In this document: positions 46,967-59,340 of the stretch, piece after piece
How positions within the stretch are numbered: position 1 is the stretch's first letter
Layout: every line of letters starts with the position of its first letter
Origin: Pteria penguin
Lineage: Eukaryota; Mollusca; Bivalvia; Pterioida; Pteriidae
NCBI GenBank assembly: GCA_035048485.1
Contig: CM068587.1
Span: forward strand, 24,219,034 to 24,283,033
Reading direction: 5' to 3'
DNA length: 64,000 nt
Notes under the pieces: generated by a model
The model's input: only the letters and a program-made list of their open reading frames with translations
Databases searched by the model: none
Told to the model about the DNA's origin: nothing
Translations under genes and position numbers: made by a program

Positions 46967-48684
46967 ATTCAACAAAAGATGAATTTTACACATTGGTTGT
47001 TGATTTTACCTATTTGCAAATTTTCAAGGCATCCGTGCCGACAGGGAAGTATATATCTAAAGATATACAGTATACGTCCCTGGTGCCGGGAATATGTTTG
47101 ACACACTACAGACCCTGCCAATGGCGTGAATGCCTGATAGCAGGATCAATTATTGCAGTCGGGGCTACTATGTTCCTTCACTATATAGCTGAAATATCGC
47201 TGAACGTCTCATGGAGACGCAAGTGTTTTGACAGCCAAACTTCGAATACCGGGGAATGATTAATAATTCAAATGGTTGTGTATGTGACGCACGAATGCCC
47301 CCTCCCCTCCAAACGACAACAAAATCGTAATAAGGCACGAGGTTATAGACTTGACCCTTCCCCACCACGGGGTCACATTATGTCAACGAAGGGCGATTAA
47401 CCCGAGATAAATCCAGTATTCAATATTGTCGCCTCTTGTGTTATTGCAAAATAAGACACTGTTATTTTCACAAGCGTAGTTTAAAAAAAAAAAAAAGCTT
47501 AGGTTGCAATCGGAATAGCATTAAATCTTTAAGCTGTTGGTCACAAAGCCAAATGGCTTTATGTAAATAGGAATTACACGTACTTGTTTTTGAAACCATC
47601 TTTTTCTGCGCAGTTGTGAATATTCCCGCCAAAATGTTCAAAGCCTCTATTTTTTCCTTATTAGGAAAGTAGCCGCGCCTTTTTTCTTTTTCAGGATAGT
47701 CTCTCGGATGTTATCGTTAATAACCGGAAGTAAGTTGGTTTTTGTGGTAAGCAAATCTTTTTTTTTTAAATTGTGAACATTTTATAAGATTTATTTCTAG
47801 AAATCTCAATATTTACAGCAGAATTATGTGCTAATATTATTTCTTAGTACTAGATTATTACCCAACATGCCACGCTAATGGAGTTTGCACATGCGCTCTC
47901 AAAGCGAATTTATTATCTAAATATACAATCGGCCGAGGCCGATTGCAAAAAGTGGGACTGAATTACGGACAGACGGACAGACATACGATCTAAATGCTAG
48001 ACGATTTTTCAGACCGCACCATAACTATCATAGGTTATTGACTACATTACAGACTAGTATGAATCTAGTAATCGTACATCTACTAGACTCCGTGCCATTT
48101 CAACTCTAACACCCCCTCCCATTCTTCTTTCTTGACTGAATGACATATACGGTAGGTAACAATTTTTTTCTTCAAAACTATCCATCTAAATATGTTTCTG
48201 TAATGCCCGCTAGAAGAAATGTACATAAAAAAGCAAGAGATAATGGGAATTCAGATCTGACTCAGCTGTATGACAAAATCAACCAGAATAACAAAGTATG
48301 GAAAAGACGTGAATAACACCATCAAATTTTGATTACATGGCAGCTGCGGTACTAAATAAAGACGGTGGAATAAGTCGAAACTTAGTGGACAGTACAGAAA
48401 CATCTGTAAATGGAGATTTTTGGAAAAGGGACCTGTCATATATGCTGTTAAATCAGGAAAGACAATGGGATGGAGTTGAAGCCCTACACATAGCCTGAAT
48501 AACCCGGAGAAGTCATGTAAATATACAATTATCGGATTCATAGTAGTCTGTCGCGTAGACAATTACAAATGGTAGTCTATCTCCTTCTCTTTCTTTCTTT
48601 CCATTTTGAATCCACAACTTACAACTTGTCTAGTTATCAATAAGCTTGCTCTGCCAATATTTACACTTTGGATGTCTACAGTGT
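46967..48684. other. AT-rich spacer
   Basis: No gene recognised. AATCGGCCGAGGCCGATTGC (47928-47947) is a palindrome followed by GGACAGACGGACAGAC, the same tail type as in the 145-bp array. Confidence 0.4.
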
Positions 48685-48750
48685 CTGCCTTAAGCATCAC
48701 TGAAGAGACACAAGTTGTCGAAATTCTCGTATGTTGCACAAAATTTGTTT
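48685..48750 (+). repeat. Fragment of repeat R3
   Basis: GCATCACTGAAGAGACACAA, GTTGTCGAAATTCTCGTATG and TTGCACAAAATTT match the 3' part of the blocks at 26229-26825. Confidence 0.6.
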
Positions 48751-51700
48751 TGATTGTTATTATTGCTAACACGCCGTGTCATTATCTAATATATAACCTT
48801 ATGTGTTTTTGAGTAGTAGATGTGGAATCGCTTTTATTGATCATGAGTAATATTTACTGCTTAAGTTTTGACGACTACACTCTCATGGCGGCTGTAAGCG
48901 GTCTGCAGGGGATGCTTACCTTTCATGAGACTTGAGCCCACTCTGTTTCTAAACAAGCCGGTGCTTGCCGCATGGACTTCGATACTGACAATACTTCGGC
49001 ATCTTGTATTTTATTTTTGTGATTATTTAAAAAAAAATATCAGTCTCCAGTTAATATTAAGGCCGTTCTAGTCAAACTGAAATTTGTAATGATGTAATAT
49101 AGGTTCATAGTTTGAATAATTCTATTTTTGTATCTCTATTCTTGGTTTGATATTAGTAAACGTGCAATCGATATCGGTTCATATTTAATTAGTGATTTGA
49201 CCTAATTATTCAGATAAATGTGTTTAAGAGGTATATATTCATTATGTGCCATGATAATTATTAATCAATGGCAATACCATCTGCAGAATGTCATAGGGAC
49301 TTCGTGATAGTTTATGTTCATATAAAATCTGTACTACTTGTAAGATGTGCTAGTCGTCAAAGATCTTTATATAGACCTCTAGCATATGTTTCATACAAAA
49401 ATGTACATCTCGTGTATAAGCAACATTATAAGTCCTTCTCGGATGCCAGAAACCAAATCCCAGTATTGTCAATCATCTAAAACATATTAAGCATATATAG
49501 TTTTGTTTCGACGTTTCAGTAAAAGAAATATATAATGTTTTGCAATGATAGTCTTTTGTTATCAATTAGGGGATAAACGTACCATGTTTGATTGTTTCCG
49601 ACAGGTATACCCACTTCTGACCGATATATAGTACAAGGTTGACCTTATCAAATTTAAATGAATACGTATATCCTATAAATCTAATTGAAAGAATTTCTTT
49701 TGTAACGGTTCTATTTTGAGACTTTATTTTATTAAGTTATGTTTTTTTTCCATTCATTTACCATAGATAATTCGGCCGACATAAATTATAAGAAACGTAT
49801 ATACACTAAATACAAGTAACCTAAAGTAAAGATCTACTTGTATAAATTTAGTGCACCCTTTGCAGATTTCTACAACTTACAAGACATTTTGTGCATTAAA
49901 TCACATTTCTCATGAGCAATCGTAATATGGAATATATATATAATTTTTTGTTTTGTAGACATCTATTACAATAAAGATCACGTAAAAGTCCGAGAAAATA
50001 CTCCTGTTTATCATAATGGACCATGGTGGTAATAAATATCACGTTAAAGTCCGAGAAAGTGTTCCATTTTGGTCATGATAAACACCTGACAGTGTCCATC
50101 AAGATTGGATTGATTGGTCGGTGATTGCAGTATGTATATGATTATAGGACGTTAATGGAGAGAAATGCGTAAGAGTCATTACTGCTACAAAATATGAATT
50201 ACATTCCAATAATTCAAGTACATACAACAACTAACAAATATGACAATATACGTTGATATTGTATACATGACAGAAATATGTAGTAAACTAGTTGTACGAA
50301 ATAATTTAGGGGAGCAATATCCTATCTTACCTCCTGTGATTTTCAGGGCTCCATCAATGTCTCTTTATTGTTTTAACCCGTTGTTTTGATATGGTTGTTT
50401 ACGGTGTTGATTTATCGTTTACAATAAATGCACCATTTTTACAAAAGTATTTGATTGCAAATACCATCAAATTGTTTCCGGTTTTTATCATTCTGTATGA
50501 ACGTTAACCAAACGGGAGACATTTGCCTCCCCTCCCCCTCCCTGGATAATTATATCTGGTTTTCTGGCCTCTCTTCATAGGTATTCACTGTAGTTTTGTG
50601 AGTGTTCACAGTGTTGAACGTTTAGTGTGAACAATTCGGGGATCAATAGAAGAAAGGACAAGAGGTAGCATGGGTAACCAGTTCAAACTGGTTTATGACG
50701 TTAAGAGTTGTCTTTCTTGGCTGTTGTATAGTTCAGAAGCGGCGAATTATAAATGATGTGCAGAGTCAAAGTAAACGCCTGGTTTATTTCCGTGAGCACT
50801 GATGTTATCTTTGAGGTTTAACATTTAATACTTTGGGTTTTCATATTGCTGAGCTTCGCACTACAGATCAACAAATGTTTTGTGCATTTGGTGGGCAAAA
50901 TAGAATCACATTCAAAAAAGTCTTTAAAAATGTCAAAGCTTGTTCCTCTGATGTAAGAAAACTGATCAACTACTTTGTCGTGTGTTGATTACATAAATAT
51001 TCATGGTCATTGCAGTGTTTACCAAGATAAGGTACACGTGTGTTGGTCCAGATCTGAATGAACTTAATACATCAACATACCATTCTTCTTATTGCAGTTG
51101 TAACAATTTATTTTGAAACCAGTAATTCTTTTGCTAGTGATATGATATATACACACGAAACTATACACAGAAAATTACTTTGATAATATAATTTAAATTA
51201 ACACAACCTATTAATGAAAACATGAAAAATGTTAGATCAACATTAAATACGCAATCAAATTAATGAATGATGCTATAGAACACGTAGAATGCTGATGCAA
51301 TTACTTATTGGGATCACACACATTCCCGCTCCCTCCCAGACTGTGGAAAGTTTAGGTGTTTACTAGGAAACTGTTCAATTTTACACTTGTGCAGTAAATT
51401 TTGAAATATTTGTAGGCTGACAATATACACTTTGTCTTTTAGTCTGTGTCTTCATAGAATATGGAAATCCAGATTCTACGACGTAATCCCCGCAGACATT
51501 ACAGCCAATACATCCAAGGACTAATGTCAACGCTTCTGTTAATGTGATATAATTCAAAATTTAAATATATATTAAACATATTGTCGTATCTTACTTTCTG
51601 TTTGAACTACTATAATAAGCACAAGACTACTTGCTTACTTTTATTTATTCGAAATCGAAAGTCAAGAAAAGAGTTAACATTTAATTTTTTCTCTAAATTA

Positions 51701-52112
51701 TGATTCAACTGTATATTTTTAGTGGTTACATGTTAAAAAAGAGGTTTAAACACTTAATGGGATATAGTTTATGTTTATATGAGTCTAGATGTTACAGAAC
51801 ATTTTTCAGACAAAGCATTGAAAACAAATTGGAAAATGTTAGATATATTTCACTTCTATTAGAAATTACAAGCAGAGCATGAAGATCTATTTTGTTGATT
51901 AAACTGAAAACAAAATAGTACGTTGAATGTCTTAAGTATGGATTTTGTCGACTTATCCTAAATTGTTATTCGAGTTAATGTAAACAATAGGTAAAAATGA
52001 TGTTACTCTTGAGTTTGGAGCTATAACTTCCAGTTCTGGTGTTTGTGTACCACACTACATCACTGGCGAACACTAGAGTGGCTCTCTCGGCTATCTGATC
52101 TTGGTCCTTTCA
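48751..52112. other. Long AT-rich spacer
   Basis: No gene recognised in about 3.3 kb. Around 49977-50085 the phrase ATCACGTNAAAGTCCGAGAA occurs twice, with GTTTATCAT/ATGATAAAC in inverted order between and after: a small decayed foldback. Short plus frames at 49268 and 51700 are unsupported. Confidence 0.45.
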
Positions 52113-52118
52113 TTTATT
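52113..52118 (-). terminator. Poly(A) signal of gene 6
   Basis: AATAAA on the minus strand, about 126 bases past the predicted stop in the terminal exon. Confidence 0.5.
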
Positions 52119-52243
52119 CCTCCACTGACTGACTTCGAGAATGAGCAATACATATAGTCAAACTCTTGTTTTCCAAACGGGACTCATGGTGGATTAGAAT
52201 GAAATTTGTGTCAAAGCTGCGCGTCCTTTATGCACCATCTCAT

Positions 52244-52248
52244 TCAAC
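52244..52248 (-). CDS. Gene 6 terminal coding exon (Gly-stop)
   Basis: After acceptor TTTATTTTCAG the exon reads GTTGA: with the G carried over from 52469 this completes a Gly codon and a TGA stop. It is only five coding bases and is followed by untranslated sequence. The intron is 220 bases. If not spliced, the frame would add ten residues and stop at 52437. Confidence 0.55.
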
Positions 52249-52468
52249 CTGAAAATAAATCAGGAATGCAAAAAATCAAAAAGAGAATAATGATGATGAT
52301 GATATTATGATGATGATGATGAACCTTCCCAACCCCCCCCCCCCCCTAAAAAAAATTTAAAAAAAAAACACCAGAAAATCAAAGAAGAAGAAGAATAGGC
52401 AGAAGAAGAAGAAGAAGATAAAAAATTATGTAGTGATCAAACATTATTAGATATATTAACTGACTTAC
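52249..52468 (-). other. Gene 6 last intron
   Basis: Bounded by GTAAGT and CAG on the minus strand. Contains (GAT)n, a C/A-run and (GAA)n simple repeats at 52288-52420. Confidence 0.5.
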
Positions 52469-54014
52469 CAAAGCGTGGATTACCGAATCTCCCTCTGGGC
52501 GCGGGCCGAAATCCATTAGGAGGAGGAGGAGGTCCAAAGGGTCTTCTAAAGGGCCCTCTGGGAGGAGGAATGGGTCTACGAATAAACCCACCTGGGGGCC
52601 CTGGAGGTCTCGGAAAACGTCCAGGGAAATTTGGTGCTTCCGGTCTCCTAAATGGAAATCCATTATTTGGTGGTGGTATTGGAAAGCGTCCGCTCGGGAG
52701 AGCATTGCCCATAAATGCATTAGGTCTTTGATTTCCCATAGGAAATAGCGAATTCGGCGAAAATTGTGGATTCATAGGAAATTGCCCATTCCCGGGAAAT
52801 GCTGCATTGTTTTGAATTTGACCATTTAATTGTGGTTGTGAATTAAACGGAATCGGGTTCCTTACTGTATTTAAACTATTTCCTTGAAATTGACCATTAA
52901 CTGGAAATTGTCCATTCGCTGGAAATTGCCCAGGTACGGGAAATTGCCCGTTCTGATTAAACTGTCCATTTGGAGGAAATTGCCCATTTACTGGAAATTG
53001 TCCATTAACTGGGAATTGTGCATTCGATGGAAATTGTCCATTTGATGGCAGTTGGCCATTTGGAAGAAGTTGTCCATTTGGTTGAAACTGTCCATTTATT
53101 TGTCCACTAAACGGAAGTGGCGGATTGGGTTGCAATTGATTGTTTCCTGGAAACTGTCCCGGAATTTGGTTCATAAATAGTGCTGCCGGGTTTTGATTGA
53201 CTGGAAACCTTTGCATGCCCGGAAGTTGGTTTGGTCCAATATTAATGGGAGGAAGTGTGGGAAGGGGCAAAGGCTGATTTGGCTGACTATTTATTACAGG
53301 ACCTGACGCACTATTCTGAATAGTGTTCATTACATTGGTTATAATTTGTCCCTTGCGAATGCTTGATCCCACTAAATGACTAAAATTCGGTGCTTCTATC
53401 ATCTCTCCATTGTCGGGTAAAATATACGTTCTTCCGTTGATTGCCACAATACTTCCATTTAGATTCGGGTCTGCTTCAACATTACTTTGATCACCGTTCG
53501 AGGAGGTGCCAGAATTCGACTGACTTGCTCCTTCGGCAATGGTTTGTGCGGTATCAACAGTATTCTGTATTGCAACCTGAGAATCGTCTCCAGTCGGTGA
53601 AACAAACGTGTTAATTGGTTGTAATGCTGAATTTTGAACTGTCTGCGGAAAAGGCTGAAATCCAGTACCAGCAGAAGTCTGAAGATTTCTTCCACCGTTT
53701 GGTTGCTGAAGGTCACTAGGTGGCGAAACTGGTCTTAGTTGATTTCCCTGAAGCACAGTTTGAATTGGATTTACACTATTAGGCACAGGTTGAAACTGCG
53801 TTCCTACCGGCACAGTCTGGAATTGAGTATTTGTGTCTGTCGGCTGAACGGAACCTTGCACTCCCTGGAAAGAAACTCCTTGCGTTTGAAACGTTGCACC
53901 AGGCTGATTGTTGGGCTGAAGTTGAAACACAAGGTTTGGGTTGCTCACTGGCTGTTGAGCAAGTATGTGCTGGTTAAGGAGCAGCAAAATCCAAATGCAT
54001 GGCGACCTCCGCAT
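52469..54014 (-). CDS. Gene 6: Gln/Asn/Pro-rich secreted protein with NGQFP repeats
   Basis: The main coding exon, starting at the ATG at 54014 (the frame also has a GTG one codon earlier). It lies seven bases after acceptor CTTAACAG. The spliced protein is 516 residues. Signal peptide about 1-19 (MRRSPCIWILLLLNQHILA). Residues 20-165 are Gln/Asn/Ser/Thr-rich. Residues about 185-235 are non-repetitive (GSIVAINGRTYILPDNGEMI, then SHLVGSSIRKGQIITNV), like a small folded unit. Residues about 300-380 hold some dozen NGQFPxNGQFP units (6-7 residues). Residues 445-516 are Pro/Arg-rich (GRFPRPPGPPGG, FRRPFGPPPPP), ending GNPRFG. No Cys after the signal. The exon ends CGCTTTG|GTAAGT, phase 1, as in genes 1 and 5. 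The family is not recognised; a matrix or adhesive role is inferred from composition. Confidence 0.78.
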
Positions 54015-54600
54015 CACCTGTCTGTTAAGAAAATGAAGATGTATTAATTAATGCAAATATTTTAAAATTCTCTGCATCTGACTATTTGTACATTATAGGA
54101 GATATCTCATTGCCGTTGCTCGCTCGCCTACCTTGCATTCCACATGTCTACTGGACTTCGTTATACTGTGTTCGGTCAGTGAATTATGAAAGACTGATAA
54201 GAAGTCTCGTAAACTTGAAGGTAACAATGAAAAACAGAAATCACAGGTGACCATACTCTAATTGTCAGGTGTCAATATACCGCCATAAATCCATCACATT
54301 AAGTAGCGAATGCCGTACCAGATCGACCGAACAGCAGCGGTTATCGTCCTTGCTCGTAGCGCGCTCTCTGGACGCGTCAAATAAGTCGCATTCAGCGAAG
54401 AATTTAGTCCATCTTACATCACGATGAATTTTACTTTGACATATTTATTATCTTAAATGAATGATATGAATAAAATTTTATAAGTGTATTACTTTAGTAA
54501 ACGAAATTATTATAAGACATACAAATGTGTAATTTTTGCTGTTGCATTATTAATTTCTAATTTTGTAATAATGAAAAGTGAGCATATGACAATTTAAAAT
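54015..54600. other. Upstream flank of gene 6
   Basis: The acceptor ends at 54022. A GTAGGC donor-like site lies near 54129 with TATAAC at about 54157, too close for a normal first exon; TATAAAA at about 54482-54476 lacks a good donor. The promoter is therefore unresolved. Confidence 0.4.
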
Positions 54601-55834
54601 AATAATAATGATAATCATCCAACCCCTAGAAATAGAAAAAAATCCCCCCCCCCCCCAAATTAACAACCCCCCCCCCCCAAAAAAAAACCCCAAAACAAAA
54701 CAAAAACCAAACCAGATCAAAACAAAACAAAAACAGACAACTCAAAATCGAAATGTTATACTTCATGGCAAAGAAACTATCCGGATATTATAATATATAA
54801 ATTAATAGCGAATCATAATCTGACTAAGGGGAGTATATATATTATGCGACATTAAGAACATGTGTACTGTGTACATCTACATATGTAATTTGATAATGGA
54901 TAAAGCTGTTTGCTTTGTTCTGGTTACTAGATGACAATGTTCTGTGCCGGTATTTTACACGAACAGTACACGTGTCTACATTCAATACACCTTGTCAAAA
55001 TGTCTGATGAACCCGATCTCCGCCAGGCTACGACCTCCATATACAAGTTCTGCCTTAGTTTACATCACAACAAAACTTTCACTTATAAACCCACGACTAT
55101 TTTTTTATCAGAATTTAGCATAAGCAGAAGTAAATAACTTCTTGCTGTTTGCCAAATTCTCAAAGGCAGTATATGTAAAGAGAAAAAAGACGTGCAAAAA
55201 TTTAAAGATTTTCTCGAAAAAGACTTATAACCAAAACATCAGTCTAGCGTAAAGTCATATATGATATTGAAAGTTTTAATTTTTGTACAGATTTACCATA
55301 CACGTTGTAAAAGAAATATTATTACTGCTGATCTTAGAGCTTAAGAAATATTTTGCTGTCTTAAATATAATTTTCTGTGTTTTATTCTAAAAGATCACAC
55401 GATGTATTAGAGAAACCGCCTGGCCCCTATTTGGTATATTGAAAATTTCAATACATCATGTTCATACATAACAAGCAAACCCTGAAAGCGCTTCAAAATG
55501 TTTTCTTGAGACACAGTTTAACCAATAAAAGTATTTTTTACTTATTAAAACACTCCGGAGCAAGAGAAATAAAGTTGGAAGCCCACTGCAGGGATTATCC
55601 TCTGTTCTCTTCTTTTATAAGAAAAGGTCCTCGATCTAGTCATATTTTCAGTCAGTCACCTGATTTTCTTTTACTTCTAAGAATTTTCTATTTCTTAAAA
55701 CATCATAAACAGATGTCTTCACTTTAGCTAATGTTTAAACCATATATGTAATTATGTAATCTGATTATTTTGATTTGATTATGTCAAAAACAGAAGGAAC
55801 GGGGTTTTATTGTTATTTTCATCATTATCATTAT
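54601..55834. other. C/A-run tract and AT-rich spacer
   Basis: Runs of C (about 54643-54656, 54667-54678) and A/CAAAA tracts at 54640-54740, then AT-rich DNA. Plus frames at 54931 and 55458 have no recognised domain. Confidence 0.45.
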
Positions 55835-55836
55835 TA

Positions 55837-55889
<53 letters not shown>

Positions 55890-55945
55890 AATATTATTAT
55901 TATTGTTATTATTTTTATTATTATTAGCAGTAGTAGTAGTAGTAT
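55835..55945. repeat. (TTA)n microsatellite
   Basis: About 30 TTA units, partly interrupted, ending in AGTAGTAGTAGT. Confidence 0.93.
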
Positions 55946-56734
55946 TTGTAATCTTCAATTTAAGAAATTTAAAGTTGTATACCCTAAAATTCGGTATAAT
56001 TTTAAAAATCAGGGCATGTAAAACAAAAATTTATTATTTTTCACGTATGGCTGAAGTTATTAACTTTGCGTTAAAAACATTTTTTGTTGCTTCAAACCCT
56101 CGGAGATATCAAAATAAAAAGAAAATACTTCGTCAATAAAGAGGGTATTCCTTAAATACAAACATAACCTGACCTCGCAGTTTAATCAAAACAAATACGA
56201 TGAAGGGAGACTCCAAAAGAAAACAATTTCAGTAAATTAAATACTAACTTTAGCAGATTTGAATGCAGATTTTAAAGTTACTTGTCAAGTTTATTTACCT
56301 CGCCCTCCATGATATGCGGCTTCCGAATTAGATCACGTGATACGTTGGTTGTAAACATTCTGTTTACAAACATCGCATTTTAGACAGCCATATCTCACTT
56401 AATACGACGAATCTGATCACAACATTTGCAAGGGTCCTTTTTTAAAAAATATGTTTAGGCTTAAATATATAATCAAAACAATTTAAAATCAATTAACCTA
56501 TAATATGCATTGTACTAACGAACATAGGGTATACAGCTTGAAAAATTTAGGGCGCTTGTTCCTCAAAGCTAGTAATGATTTTCGTTCAGGAACCTTCGAG
56601 GGTAATAGGCGGTAAAAGACACCAATTCTAAACTGTGCAAAAAAAGTGCAGTCTAATACACTTCACACACCATACAAATACTGAATAGTTGATTGAATTT
56701 GGGAGGTCATATTAAATTCTGTCGTTTAAGAGAT
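55946..56734. other. AT-rich spacer
   Basis: No gene recognised. Confidence 0.4.
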
Positions 56735-57015
56735 TGGATATGTTAGATAAATGTTTGTCACCGGGGAGATCTAATACTCGGTTATATTGGATGAAGGTTT
56801 GTTACTGGTGTTATAATGGGTGAGCGATTGCCACCGGGGATATTTAATACTTGGTTATATTGGAATGAGTGAACGTTTGTAACCGGGGAGATTTAATACA
56901 TGTACTTGGTTATGTTGGGCGAACGTTAACTTTGTCACCGGGGAGATTTAATACTTGATTATATCGAGTGAACGTTTGTCACCGGGTGGATTTGATACTT
57001 GACTATATTGGCATA
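56735..57015. repeat. 44-bp minisatellite, left part
   Basis: Units contain CACCGGGGAGATTTAATACT, TGGTTATATTGG and GTGAACGTTTGT. The array is cut at about 57015 by an inserted element and resumes at about 58647. Confidence 0.88.
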
Positions 57016-57202
57016 GCTGGACCCCGTTTCATCAAAGGGCCTAAGCCTGGTCGTAAGCTTAGTCGGGCGTAACTTTCGGACTGACCAATTTTGGGACTAA
57101 CTTGCGTTTCATCAAAGGGCGTAAGTTAGTCATAGGCCTAAATTTTAGCCTAAAATTTACGCCTGCTATGAGGCAGCCTTAACTTTTAGACTAAGACTAA
57201 AT

Positions 57203-57325
57203 ATGGCTGCCATAATTGTACGTGAATTTCAAAGAAGGCAAATAAGACGCAAATATTTCCCTCGGAATCGTAAAAAGCGTGTCCTACCTGAATTCAAGTG
57301 CGACAAAGGCTCCTTTTTCGAATAA
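57203..57325 (+). CDS. Short Arg-rich frame inside the transposon
   Basis: Starts MAAIIVREFQRRQIRRKYFP and continues RNRKKRVLPEFKC before TAA, 40 residues. Position just inside the end, and the basic start, would fit the N-terminus of a degraded transposon protein, but no family can be named. Confidence 0.25.
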   Translation: MAAIIVREFQRRQIRRKYFPRNRKKRVLPEFKCDKGSFFE

Positions 57326-57609
57326 TTTCGATAACTTTTGTAGTAGTAAATACACATGAACACGCGATTTTGAACCGTCCTATATTATAACATACCTTAA
57401 ATTTTCATTAATTTTGATGAAATTACATTTTCCCGATTTTCTTCATCAAATAACAAAATTAGATTATCAAAACATTTGGCATATATTATAGATCTATCAT
57501 AAACATTGCAAAAAATCCTCTATATTTATTGAAAATACTACGTCATATATTTTTGAAATGAGGAGAATGAAATACGTAAAATATACAATTACAGATGGGT
57601 GCAGTCCTA

Positions 57610-57790
57610 ACATAACATTCGCGTTAACGCGAAAAGCGGTCACGAGGACTGCTTTAGCACACGTGCTAGGACGGCTCGACCGGACGCGCGTGCGCTCCTT
57701 GCGTTAACGCGGAAGGAAATTCGCGTTAACGCGATTTATTCCCGCGTGCGCTCAGTACAGTCGCGCGTTCACATGAGTACATTTGTATTT
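57610..57790. repeat. GC-rich block with GCGTTAACGC palindromes
   Basis: Three copies of GCGTTAACGC, the outer two extended to TCGCGTTAACGCGA, at about 57622, 57701 and 57723, amid CG-dense sequence unlike the AT-rich surroundings. It lies inside the transposon-like element. Confidence 0.8.
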
Positions 57791-58102
57791 CTCTTTACAG
57801 TGGTACGGATGGAGGAAATAAAAGGAATCTAATTAAATTACGTTTGTTTGTAAACAATGCAGACGACGCGCGGAAGGATACAAAGTGTTCCGGATAGAAT
57901 TTTCCAGTACTGATAAAAACGGGATTAGTCGATCTCCGGTGCGAGAAAAAGTGATCCTAGCGTGAAAATGTGACTCTCGTTGAAAACTGACATGTAGTGG
58001 TGGGTCATATTTTAACTTTAAAAATTACTCTTGTGTATAATGCTCTCTTGACCTTGTACTACTAAGCCGCAATTCATACTGTGTACGTTTTGTTTACACA
58101 GT

Positions 58103-58256
58103 CGCGGATCCAGGATTTCCGAAAAGGGGGCGGGGCACATGTGTATTCGTCAAACTACTCCGGTAGCAATTTTTAGTGATCAATCTGGAGTTTTACCGAT
58201 AAAAATGCTGCGAAGGAGGGAGGGGGCGGCCCCCGGACACCCCCCTCTAAATCCGC
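58103..58256. mobile_element. Nested MITE (CGCGGATCCAGG ... AAATCCGCC)
   Basis: Ends CGCGGATCCAGGATTT and CTAAATCCGCC with complementary GGGGGCGGG/CCCGG-rich inner parts. Related to the MITE at 45404-45577. It sits within the 57020-58643 element. Confidence 0.65.
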
Positions 58257-58646
58257 CACTGTTACAGAATGGTCAGTTACAGAATAGTCTAAATATTACA
58301 TTGGACAATGACACCATATATAGAGTATTATGCAAATTTCCATCTCATTAGACTGTTGTAGCGCGTCTGAAAAGTGATACGTAACCCGTCTACGTAACGA
58401 TGACGTAAAAAGTGCTAAATATAATCGACACGCTCACTTGTTTATTTATATCAAAACGAAAGTAATAGTACGCATGCGTAGTCTTTAAAGCTTAGGCCTA
58501 AATACAAACACTAAATATTGCGACTTACGTCCTGACGTACGCCCTTTCATGAAATGGACTTAGGCCGGGCCTAACTTTGGCCGTAAGCCTTGGACTAAAC
58601 TTAGTCTTAGGCCTAAAGTTACGCCCATTGATGAAACGGCGTCCTC

Positions 58647-59340
58647 AACGTTTGTCACTGGGGAGATTTAATATTTGGCTATATTGGGTGAACATTTGTC
58701 ACCGGGAGATTTTGTACTTGGTCATATTGAATATTTGTTACAAGGGAGATTTAATACTAAGTCTTGCTTATATTGGGTGAACGGTTGCCACCAGGGAGAC
58801 TGATCCTTGGGTGTTTTGGGCGAACGTTTGACGCTGAGTAGATTTGGTGTAGGTTGCCGGAGAAACTGGATTCTTGATTATATTGCGTAAACATTTTTGG
58901 GTTCTTGATTATATTGAGTGTGCGCCTCGTAAATAGGATACTTGGTTATATTGGATGAGGGTTTGTCGCCCGTGGATACTGGATACTTGGTTATATTGGA
59001 TGAGCGTTTGTCGTCCGGGGAGACTGGATACCGGGCTATGCTGGGTGTACGGTTGTCGCCCGGGGAGAATGGATACCGGGATATGTTGGGTGTAAGGTTG
59101 TCTCCCAGGGAGACTGGATACCGGGCTATGCTGGGTGTACGGTTGTCGCCCGGGGAGAACGGATACCTGGATATGTTGGGTGTACGGTTGTCGCCCGGGG
59201 AGACCGGATACAGGGATATGTTTGGTGTACGACTGTCACCTGGGTAGATTGGATACTGGGATATGTTGGGTGTACGGTTGTCGCCTGTTAGATTGGATAA
59301 CAGGATATGCTGGGTGCACGGTTGTCGTTGAGAAGGTTAC
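58647..59340. repeat. 44-bp minisatellite, right part
   Basis: Continuation of the 56735 array. From about 58940 the units shift to a subtype with GTCGCCCGGGGAGA and GGATACCGGGATATGTTGGG. Plus frames here (58942-59368) are artefacts of this subtype. Confidence 0.88.

Larger units (their letters stand above)
57020..58643. mobile_element. ~1.6-kb DNA transposon-like element in the 44-bp array
   Basis: Ends GACCCCGTTTCATCAAAGGG and its complement CCATTGATGAAACGGCGTC. A second inverted pair lies inside: CGTTTCATCAAAGGGCGTAA (57105) and TACGCCCTTTCATGAAATGG (58538). Both subterminal regions repeat TTAGGCCTAA-type words in inverted order. The centre holds a GC-rich block with three GCGTTAACGC palindromes and a nested MITE (58103-58256). 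A 40-codon frame at 57203-57325 is the only coding hint. No transposase is visible; target duplication is unclear. Confidence 0.75.

Noticed and set aside
46918..47259. 113-codon frame starting with poly-Lys
   Set aside because: The start lies in an (AAG)n microsatellite and the rest shows no domain or conservation hint.
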